Of a stretch of DNA of 5,605 nucleotides, positions 1 through 5,605 are shown one piece after another. The position numbers and the translations under genes are program-made. Position 1 is the stretch's first letter. The number at the start of each line of letters is the position of its first letter. The stretch spans positions 1 through 5,605 of the forward strand of contig PMLI01000467.1 in NCBI GenBank assembly GCA_003158835.1. The letters run 5' to 3'. Source of the DNA: Acidimicrobiaceae bacterium (lineage in GTDB: Bacteria; Actinomycetota; Acidimicrobiia; Acidimicrobiales; Palsa-688). A model generated the notes under the pieces. That model worked only from the letters and a program-made list of their open reading frames with translations, did no database searches and had not been told where the DNA came from.

Positions 1-618
1 GATGTCCCCGTCCATGGAGAAGACGAGGTCGGTGACGACCACGGCTCGCCCGTCCCATGCGCCCAGGAGATCCGCAACCGTACCGGTGCTGAGATGAGGG
101 AAGGGCTCCACCCTGGCGCCGAGGCCCCGGGCCAGACGGCAGCCGTCGATTATCGAGGCATGATTGTGATCGTCCGAGCAGATGAGCACCTGAGGGCCGC
201 CCAGGGCGGAGAGAACACCCAGATTGGCGGCGTAACCCGTGGGGAACACGAGGGCCGCTTCGGTTGACTTCCAGTCGGCCAGGGCCTCTTCCAGTTGCGT
301 GTGCACCGGCCGCGAACCACTCACCAGCCGCGACGCCCCCGACCCGGCGCCCCAGCGGTCGATGGCGTCGTGGGCGGCGGCGAGCACCTTGGGATGTGAC
401 GAAAGCCCGAGGTAGTCGTTGGAGGCGAACGACACCACGTCGCGCCCGTCGTTGGTCACGCCCCGGGGGCCGAGGATGTCCAGGTCGCGCCGTTCCCGCC
501 AGCGGTCCTTGGCTTGAACCTTCGCGTTCCTGCCCCGGGCCCACTCCGACCAGTTGACGGCGGCGGGAGCGCTTCTGGCGACGGCGCCGGCGCCCCCGGC
601 CTCAAACGGCGCGCTCAG
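1..618 (-). CDS. bioF: 8-amino-7-oxononanoate synthase (BioF), N-terminal part, cut by the left edge
   Basis: BioF is a PLP-dependent alpha-oxoamine synthase that condenses pimeloyl-thioester with L-alanine to form 7-keto-8-aminopelargonate, the first ring-assembly step of biotin synthesis in the cytosol. The frame stays open for 206 codons to position 1. Visible family motifs, numbered from a CTG at 618, are SNDYLGLSSHP (66-76), GAGSGASRLVSG (90-101), FPTGYAAN (125-132, PLP-phosphate region), DDHNHAS (149-155, His153 being the ring-stacking histidine) and FSMDGD (200-205). The Schiff-base lysine and the C-terminal half lie outside the window; family members are about 380-400 residues. The start is uncertain: no ATG, GTG or TTG lies between 618 and the first conserved residues, so the choice is CTG at 618, overlapping the peptidase stop, or GTG at 675, which overlaps that gene by 61 bp and has no Shine-Dalgarno. 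Other alpha-oxoamine synthases (glycine C-acetyltransferase, serine palmitoyltransferase) share the fold, but motif wording favours BioF. Confidence 0.87.
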   Translation of the reverse strand, partial: MSAPFEAGGAGAVARSAPAAVNWSEWARGRNAKVQAKDRWRERRDLDILGPRGVTNDGRDVVSFASNDYLGLSSHPKVLAAAHDAIDRWGAGSGASRLVSGSRPVHTQLEEALADWKSTEAALVFPTGYAANLGVLSALGGPQVLICSDDHNHASIIDGCRLARGLGARVEPFPHLSTGTVADLLGAWDGRAVVVTDLVFSMDGDI

Positions 619-624
619 CTCTCC
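615..624 (-). promoter_or_regulatory. Stop/start overlap with short-spaced Shine-Dalgarno between peptidase and bioF
   Basis: On the minus strand the peptidase ends GGAGAGCTGA. Its TGA (617-615) overlaps a CTG (618-616) in the bioF frame. GGAG at 624-621 is only 2 nt from that CTG, a short spacing for initiation. The layout mimics the common ATGA coupling, with CTG in place of ATG. That CTG is used as start is inference. Confidence 0.35.
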
Positions 625-2831
625 ACGCCCACAGCCGCCAGGACAAAGGCCTGGGCTCGGGCTTCGTCTCGCCACGCGTCGTAACGGCCCGACGGGCCTT
701 GATGGCCGGTGCCCATCTCGGTCCGCAGCACCACGGGGTTGGTGCCGGTCTTGGTGGCGCGCAGCTTGGCCACCCATTTGGTCGGCTCCCAGTAACCGAC
801 TCGAGGGTCGTTGAGACCGGCGGTTACGAACATCGACGGGTAACCGACGGGCCGGACGTTGTCGTAGGGCGAGTAGGTCTTCATATAGGCGTAGGCCGCG
901 GGGTCGTCCCGGGGATTGCCCCACTCCTCCCATTCGGTGACCGTGAGGGGGAGGCACTCGTCGGACATGGTGGTCAAGACGTCGACAAAGGGGACCTCGG
1001 CTACCACCGCCTGGAACAGGTCGGGCCGCATATTGGCGACGGCGCCCATCAACAGGCCCCCGGCGCTGGCACCCCGTATGGCGAGGCGGTCAGACGACGT
1101 CCAGCCGCCCGCGATCAATCGCTGTGCGCAGGCCACGAAGTCGCCGAAGGTGTTCCTCTTGTGCATCAAGCGTCCCTGCTCGTACCAGGGCCGCCCCATC
1201 TCCCCGCCGCCCCGGACGTGGGCGATGGCGAAGACGAAGCCGCGCTCGAGGAGGTTGAGCCGGGCCAGCGAGAAGGCGGGGTCGACGGGGTGCTCGTAGC
1301 TCCCGTAGCCGTACAAGAGGCACGGGGCCGTACCATCGAGGGGTTGCCCACGCCGGCACACCACCGAGACCGGGATCCTGGTGCCGTCGTCGGCCTCAGC
1401 CCAGAGCCGTTCGGTGCGGTAATCGGCGCGCTTGAAGCCGCCGCCGACGGTCGTTTCCTTGACGGTCGTGCGTTGCCGCTGCTCCAGGTCGTAGTCGACG
1501 CTGGCAGGCGGGCTGACCAGTGAGCTGTAAGCGAACCGGATGACGTCGCTGTCCCATTCCGGGTTGGTCCCCTCGCTCAGGGCGTAGGCGGGCTCGGGCT
1601 GGGCGATCACGTGCTCGCCCCGGTCGGCTAGGCGCACGGCCCTCAACTGCTCTATGCCCTCGGAACGCTCGAGGACGAGCATGTGACGGGCGAACACGGC
1701 GACGGACTCTACCTTCACCGAGGGCCGGTAGGGCAGTAACGGCTTTAGCGCGGCGGGGCGGCTCTCACCCACCGGCAGCTCGAACACGGCGAAATTGTCG
1801 AGCCGTTCCCCGTCCGGGCCCTGGTTGGCCCGCACCACCCACGTGTCCGCCTGGCCGGGGAGCACGGCGTGGTCGACGTCGTACTCGACACCTTCGCGCC
1901 GGGCCAGCACCACGGTGAACTGGCCTCGTTCTTTGTCCGCCCGCAGGTAATGCGTCTCGCTCGCCATCTTGGACTCGCAGGTCACCAGCACGAAGCGTTG
2001 GCTCCGGGTCAGCGCCACCGAAACGAAGAAGCGCTCGTCGTCCTCCTGGAACACCAACTGGTCCTTGGCGGCGGCGGCCGTGCCCAGGACGTGGCGCCAC
2101 ACCTGCGACGGCCGCATGGCCTTGTCGGGACGGACGTAGTAGAAGCTCGTGCAGCCCGAAGACCAGGCTCCCCCGTAATAGACGTCCTCGACCACATCGG
2201 CCAGGTCGTCGCCCGAACCGAGGTCGCGGAAGCGCAGCGTGTGGCGTTCCGATCCGTCGTGGTCAACGGCATAGGCGAGCACCTGCTGGTCGGGACGGAC
2301 GTCGAACACCCCGACGGCGAAATATTCGGAGCGGTGGGCGAGAATGTTTTCGTCGAGTACCACCTGGCCGGGATGAGGTGCGGTCCCGCCGAGCGGGCCG
2401 GGTGGGCCGGGCCGGGGTGGCATGGTGCCGTCGCCGGCGACACCCGCACCCGGCAGCGCGGCCCGTGCCGCCGCCAGGACGTGGGAGGCCGAGAGCGACC
2501 GGTTGGGGTCGGCTCGGCGGCAATGCACCGGGTACTGCCGCCCGGCCACGGTCCGGGACCAGTACCACCAGCCGCCGTGAAAAGTGGGGGCGGAAATGTC
2601 CGTTTCCGCTACCCGGGCGCGGATCTCTTCGAACAAGCGTTCCTGGAGGGGGGCCGTGGGGCCGAGCACGGCGTCGGCATAGGCGTTTTCGGTCTCGAGG
2701 TACTCCATCACCGCGGGGTCGTCCCGGTTGGCGAGCCAGTGCCAGTCATCCGGCCGGGCGTCCTCGTGAGCGAGGTGGGTCACGGGGCGCCGGGGCGCGA
2801 CAGGCGGTTGAGGGACGTCGACAAGCGGCAT
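615..2831 (-). CDS. ptrB: Oligopeptidase B-type serine peptidase (prolyl oligopeptidase family S9A)
   Basis: This cytosolic serine peptidase of 738 residues should cleave short peptides after Arg/Lys. No signal peptide is visible. The N-terminal cap residues (DDWHWL at 28-33, YLETENAYADAV at 44-55) open a beta-propeller to about residue 465, followed by an alpha/beta-hydrolase domain. The catalytic triad is readable: Ser589 in RGASAGG, Asp675 in GLNDPRVGYWEP and His710 in GTGHQGPSGRYD. The Ser-Asp and Asp-His spacings (86 and 35) nearly equal those of E. coli oligopeptidase B (S532, D617, H652). Glu633 and Glu635 in TEWEEWGNP correspond to the E. coli residues that bind the basic P1 side chain, which supports oligopeptidase B over prolyl oligopeptidase. 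HVRGGGEMG (538-546) is also conserved. The protein is about 50 residues longer than E. coli OpdB, mostly through a Pro/Gly-rich insertion around residues 113-155. The ATG at 2831 fits the family N-terminus. The gene is divergent from the small gene at 2848 and coupled to bioF downstream. Confidence 0.95.
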   Translation of the reverse strand: MPLVDVPQPPVAPRRPVTHLAHEDARPDDWHWLANRDDPAVMEYLETENAYADAVLGPTAPLQERLFEEIRARVAETDISAPTFHGGWWYWSRTVAGRQYPVHCRRADPNRSLSASHVLAAARAALPGAGVAGDGTMPPRPGPPGPLGGTAPHPGQVVLDENILAHRSEYFAVGVFDVRPDQQVLAYAVDHDGSERHTLRFRDLGSGDDLADVVEDVYYGGAWSSGCTSFYYVRPDKAMRPSQVWRHVLGTAAAAKDQLVFQEDDERFFVSVALTRSQRFVLVTCESKMASETHYLRADKERGQFTVVLARREGVEYDVDHAVLPGQADTWVVRANQGPDGERLDNFAVFELPVGESRPAALKPLLPYRPSVKVESVAVFARHMLVLERSEGIEQLRAVRLADRGEHVIAQPEPAYALSEGTNPEWDSDVIRFAYSSLVSPPASVDYDLEQRQRTTVKETTVGGGFKRADYRTERLWAEADDGTRIPVSVVCRRGQPLDGTAPCLLYGYGSYEHPVDPAFSLARLNLLERGFVFAIAHVRGGGEMGRPWYEQGRLMHKRNTFGDFVACAQRLIAGGWTSSDRLAIRGASAGGLLMGAVANMRPDLFQAVVAEVPFVDVLTTMSDECLPLTVTEWEEWGNPRDDPAAYAYMKTYSPYDNVRPVGYPSMFVTAGLNDPRVGYWEPTKWVAKLRATKTGTNPVVLRTEMGTGHQGPSGRYDAWRDEARAQAFVLAAVGVES
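2367..2495 (-). other. Pro/Gly/Ala-rich insertion in the peptidase propeller
   Basis: Residues about 113-155 of the peptidase contain a low-complexity Ala/Pro/Gly stretch, with cores such as MPPRPGPPGPLGG (137-149). It lies between the early propeller strand ending QYPVHCRRADPN and the conserved segment ENILAHRSEYFAVG. E. coli oligopeptidase B has a much shorter, acidic stretch here. The reading frame is uninterrupted and conserved sequence resumes on both sides, so I read it as a real surface-loop insertion and not a frameshift. Exact limits need an alignment. Confidence 0.6.
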
Positions 2832-2836
2832 GGCGG

Positions 2837-2847
2837 TATAAATTACT
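2837..2847 (+). promoter_or_regulatory. Candidate leaderless -10 region for the 86-residue gene
   Basis: TATAAA (2837-2842, five of six to TATAAT) lies 5 nt ahead of the GTG at 2848, with TAAATT (2839-2844) as an overlapping alternative. It occupies the same AT-rich patch as the minus-strand -10. No good -35 is seen: TCGACA at 2818-2823 matches well but is only 13 bp away, and TTGAGG at 2808-2813 is 23 bp away. If used, it gives a leaderless GTG-initiated transcript. Confidence 0.3.
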
Positions 2848-2870
2848 GTGCCACGCTATCCGGGCTTCAA
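2840..2870 (-). promoter_or_regulatory. Candidate promoter for the peptidase-bioF unit
   Basis: On the minus strand TAATTT (2845-2840) fits the TANNNT form of a -10 hexamer. TTGAAG (2870-2865) matches four of six -35 positions with a 19-bp spacer. Transcription would start about 7 nt beyond, at 2833-2831, on or next to the ATG at 2831. There is no Shine-Dalgarno between the -10 and ATG, which agrees with a leaderless mRNA of the kind common in Actinomycetota. Sequence evidence is limited to the hexamers and the sharp local AT-richness. Confidence 0.45.
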
Positions 2871-3108
2871 GGGCTCGCCGGGCCCGAAAGTGACCGATGA
2901 CCCCGAAGTGGCCACACGATCGGTGGCCGAAGGCACGCCTGTGGTGCTGGTTGGCGCAGATCCGGCCATCCTGGGGGCCGTGATAGCTGCGGCCGCGGAC
3001 CGGGACGGGCGAGCGCGGTTGCTGGCCGTGATGGTCGGGGGCCCGGACGACGCCGCCGTCCGGGCGGCGGCGGTGGAGATGGCCGAGGAGCTGGCCGGCC
3101 CCTCCTGA
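2848..3108 (+). CDS. Small protein of unknown function, 86 residues
   Basis: I do not recognise this protein. It has a Pro/Gly-rich, probably flexible N-terminus (residues 1-20, for example GFKGSPGPK). After it, predicted secondary structure reads strand (TPVVLVGA), helix (PAILGAVIAAAADRDG), strand (ARLLAVMVGG), helix (PDDAAVRAAAVEMAEELAG), a beta-alpha-beta-alpha pattern. There is no signal peptide, transmembrane segment or cysteine. Coding character is supported by strongly G/C third positions and a frame open from the AT-rich promoter patch to a TGA at 3106-3108. GTG at 2848 is the only sensible start; there is no Shine-Dalgarno upstream, and a leaderless transcript would explain this. It is divergent from the peptidase gene (16-bp gap) and lies 91 bp upstream of sufB in the same orientation, separated from it by a hairpin and a promoter candidate. 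The overlapping minus-strand reading lacks comparable codon bias. Confidence 0.62.
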   Translation: MPRYPGFKGSPGPKVTDDPEVATRSVAEGTPVVLVGADPAILGAVIAAAADRDGRARLLAVMVGGPDDAAVRAAAVEMAEELAGPS

Positions 3109-3112
3109 CTTC

Positions 3113-3141
3113 ACCCGGCACCGGACTGGGGCCGGCCGGGT
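3113..3141 (+). terminator. GC-rich stem-loop after the small gene, possible terminator
   Basis: ACCCGGC (3113-3119) pairs perfectly with GCCGGGT (3135-3141) across a 15-nt loop that is itself GC-rich. It starts 4 nt after the TGA of the small gene and ends 13 nt before the extended -10 of sufB. There is no T-run, so it is not a canonical intrinsic terminator. Such hairpins are common at gene ends in high-GC genomes, and chance pairing is possible. Confidence 0.3.
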
Positions 3142-3154
3142 AGGCGTGCGGGGT

Positions 3155-3163
3155 TGTTACTAT
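3155..3163 (+). promoter_or_regulatory. Extended -10 promoter candidate for sufB
   Basis: TGTTACTAT contains TACTAT (3158-3163), which fits TANNNT, preceded by TG-n, the extended -10 element. The expected -35 position (about 3135-3140) is GCCGGG, so there is no -35 match. A start near 3169-3171 would leave a leader of about 30 nt before the sufB ATG. Confidence 0.5.
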
Positions 3164-3171
3164 CTACGTAG
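3164..3171. repeat. 8-bp palindrome CTACGTAG in the sufB leader/promoter
   Basis: A perfect self-complementary octamer lies directly after the -10 hexamer and would straddle the predicted transcription start. That is a plausible place for a repressor half-site, but the symmetry does not extend beyond 8 bp. It does not match the SufR or IscR operator forms I know. Confidence 0.3.
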
Positions 3172-3185
3172 GAGAAATCCCACCC

Positions 3186-3194
3186 GAAGGGAAA
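3186..3194 (+). promoter_or_regulatory. Ribosome binding site of sufB
   Basis: GAAGGGAAA gives a purine-rich Shine-Dalgarno match (AAGG, 3187-3190) 9 nt before the ATG at 3200. It decides for this start over an in-frame GTG at 3146, which would lie upstream of the promoter candidate. A stronger AGGAG at 3170-3174 has no start codon at a useful distance. Confidence 0.6.
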
Positions 3195-3199
3195 GCGCC

Positions 3200-4606
3200 A
3201 TGGCTACCACTGCTCAAGAACTTGACCTCGGCCGTTACCAGCTGGGCTGGAGCGACGTCGAGGACTTCTACGTCTTCAAGCCGAAGAAGGGCCTGAACGA
3301 GGACATCGTTCGCGAGATGTCGTGGATGAAGGGCGAACCTGAGTGGATGACCCAGCGTCGCCTGAAGGCCCTTCGCTACTTCGAGCGCCGGCCGATGCCG
3401 AAATGGGGCGGGGACCTCTCCGGCATCAATTTCGACGACATCTTTTATTACATCAAGCCGATCGACAAACAGGTCTCGGCCTGGGACCAGCTGCCCGAGT
3501 CGGTCAAGGCCACTTATGACAAGCTCGGGATACCCGAAGCGGAGCGCAAGTACCTTGCTGGCGTTACGGCTCAATACGAGTCTGAAGTCGTCTACCATCG
3601 CAATAGGGACGAACTCGCTAGCCAGGGAGTCCTGTTTTGTGACATGGACACGGCGCTGCGGGAATACCCCGACATCGTAAAACGGTACTTCGGGACCATA
3701 ATCCCGGCCAACGACAACAAGTTTTCCGCCCTCAACTCCGCCGTGTGGTCCGGGGGGTCGTTTATCTACGTCCCACCCGGGGTCAAGGTCGAGATGCCTC
3801 TGCAGGCCTATTTCCGGATAAACGCCGAGAGCATGGGACAATTCGAGCGTACCTTGATCATCGCCGACGAGGGCGCCCAGGTCCATTACATCGAGGGGTG
3901 CTCGGCCCCCGTGTACACCTCCGACTCCTTGCATTCTGCCGTCGTCGAGATCGTTTGCAAGCAGGCCAGCCGCGTGACGTACACGACCATACAAAACTGG
4001 TCCAATAACGTGTACAACCTGGTTACGAAGCGTGCCTACGCCGAGGCAGAGGCGCACATGGAATGGATAGACGGCAACATCGGCAGCCGGCTGACAATGA
4101 AGTACCCGGCTGTGTACCTGATGGGCCCGAAGGCGTCGGGCGAGGTGCTATCCGTGGCCTATGCCGGCGCCGGCCAACACCAGGACGCCGGGGCCAAGAT
4201 GGTCCACGCCGCACCCGAGACGACTTCGACCATCATCTCCAAGTCGATCTCGAAGGACGCCGGCCGGACCTCGTACCGGGGCCTGGTCCGTTTCGAACAG
4301 GGAGCCAAACGCTCGAAGAGCTTCGTGCGCTGCGACGCCCTTTTGCTCGACGAGAAGTCCCGTTCGGACACGTACCCGTACATCGAGTTCGGCGAGCACG
4401 ACGCCCAGGTGGGCCACGAGGCGACGATCTCCAAGGTCGGCGATGACCAGCTCTTCTATTTGATGAGCCGGGGCCTTTCGGAGCAGCAGGCGATGAGCAT
4501 GATCGTCAACGGGTTCATCGAGCCCGTCACCCGGACGCTGCCCATGGAGTACGCCGTCGAATGGAGCCGGCTCATCGAACTGCAGATGGAGGGCAGCGTC
4601 GGCTGA
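3200..4606 (+). CDS. sufB: Fe-S cluster assembly protein SufB
   Basis: SufB is the scaffold subunit of the cytosolic SufBCD complex. It receives persulfide sulfur from the SufS/SufU or SufE route and builds a nascent Fe-S cluster at the interface with SufD, driven by the SufC ATPase. The 468-residue product is full length, from GRYQLGWSDVEDFYVFKPKKGLNEDIVREMSW near the N-terminus in family order to LPMEYAVEWSRLIELQMEGSVG at the end. Confidence 0.97.
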   Translation: MATTAQELDLGRYQLGWSDVEDFYVFKPKKGLNEDIVREMSWMKGEPEWMTQRRLKALRYFERRPMPKWGGDLSGINFDDIFYYIKPIDKQVSAWDQLPESVKATYDKLGIPEAERKYLAGVTAQYESEVVYHRNRDELASQGVLFCDMDTALREYPDIVKRYFGTIIPANDNKFSALNSAVWSGGSFIYVPPGVKVEMPLQAYFRINAESMGQFERTLIIADEGAQVHYIEGCSAPVYTSDSLHSAVVEIVCKQASRVTYTTIQNWSNNVYNLVTKRAYAEAEAHMEWIDGNIGSRLTMKYPAVYLMGPKASGEVLSVAYAGAGQHQDAGAKMVHAAPETTSTIISKSISKDAGRTSYRGLVRFEQGAKRSKSFVRCDALLLDEKSRSDTYPYIEFGEHDAQVGHEATISKVGDDQLFYLMSRGLSEQQAMSMIVNGFIEPVTRTLPMEYAVEWSRLIELQMEGSVG

Positions 4607-5605
4607 AAGGCCGGCTGGCGCGCCCTAAGATTCCAACTGTGGGAGCGGCGTTGGCCTTGGCCATCACTCTGGTCGTGGTAGTGGTGGTGCTCAGTCTGGC
4701 CGTTAATGCCCAGGGGCCTTTCCAGGGCACGGGCATGGGCGGCCACCCCCGTACGGCGCGGGCGGACCACCCTGGTTCGGTCGCTCCCCCTCCGCCCCCA
4801 CCCCGTGCCCCCCGCCGGCCGCCCCGCGAGCGCAGCGAACGAAAGACCGAGCGCGCCGCCGGCGCACCTCCTGTCCCGCCCAAGCGGGAGCCGGAGCACC
4901 CGGCCGACGTGGACCCGGCCTTCGGTGACGTCAAGCCACTCAATAGCCGGGCGCAGGCCCTGGTCATGTCCGTCATCGACGAGCGCATGCTCGGACCGGT
5001 TACCCGCAGCCGCTTGACGTTGCGAGTCGAGCCCCCGGGGGGCGAGGCGTTCGAAGTGACCACCAGGGTCGCCTTCCCCACCCTGGAGGACCGGGCACGC
5101 GTAAAGGTGGGCGAGACCATTGCCGTCCGCTACGACTCCGAAGACCATCGTCGGGTCGTGGTCGACACCGAAAAGGGCCCGGGAGAGTGACGGCGTTTGC
5201 TTGCCCACCGGAGTGGCCCTGTCGGATCTTTTGTTGACCGCGCCCACGCCGGCCGGGTGCTGGGCGAAGAAGTGGCGCGCCGGCTCGGACATCCCGGCGT
5301 TCGCCCCGTAGTCGTAGCGCTGCCCAGGGGCGGGCTCCCCGTGGGCGCCGAAGTGGCGCGGCGGTTGGGAGCGGACCTGATGGTCATGCCGGTCGGGAAG
5401 GTAGGAGCCCCGGGCCACGAAGAACTGGCGGTGGGGGCCGTTGCCCCCGGTGGGGTCACGGTGCTCAACCAGGGCGTCATCGCCGCCCTGCGCCTGGCGC
5501 CTGACGAGCTCGAACAGCTTGTGCGGCGGACGGCTGAGAAGGTGGCCCGGCAGGAGAAGGCCTACCAGGCCGGCCGGCCCCCGCCCCCGTCGCTCCTGGG
5601 CCGTC

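Overview
The window is a GC-rich (roughly two-thirds G+C by eye), gene-dense piece of bacterial chromosome. GC-rich third codon positions, GTG/TTG/CTG-type starts, an AT-rich promoter patch directly against start codons, and a SufB of the Gram-positive class (C-terminal 'LMSRGLSEQQAM' and 'LPMEYAVEWSRLIELQMEG') all point to an Actinomycetota member. No taxonomic marker fixes the lineage more closely. There is no sign of mobile elements, CRISPR, tRNA or rRNA.

Left half, minus strand. Reading from about 2831 down to 1, an oligopeptidase B-type serine peptidase (S9A family) is followed, with overlapping stop and start, by the first 206 codons of an 8-amino-7-oxononanoate synthase (BioF, biotin pathway). 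BioF runs off the left edge before its PLP-binding lysine. The two genes form a small coupled unit.

Middle. The peptidase gene and a small unrecognised gene of 86 codons diverge from a shared gap of only 16 bp (2832-2847). This gap is the most AT-rich stretch of the window and could hold back-to-back promoters for leaderless or nearly leaderless transcripts. Past the small gene lies a short non-coding stretch (3109-3199) with a GC hairpin, an extended -10 promoter, an 8-bp palindrome and a Shine-Dalgarno sequence.

Right half, plus strand. A complete, intein-free sufB (Fe-S cluster assembly scaffold) comes first. It is followed at overlap distance by a single-pass membrane-anchored protein with a proline-rich linker and a small beta-rich C-terminal domain, and then by the first 136 codons of a COG1926-type phosphoribosyltransferase that runs off the right edge. 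The spacing (1-4 bp overlap, then 6 bp gap, each with a Shine-Dalgarno match) suggests one transcript. sufC, sufD, sufS and sufU, the usual partners of sufB, do not follow it and none is upstream in the window.

I did not find a convincing undescribed system. The points most worth a second look are the separation of sufB from its normal operon partners and its linkage to an unknown membrane protein, two stop/start junctions that seem to need a CTG start codon, the compact divergent promoter, and a Pro/Gly-rich insertion in the peptidase propeller.
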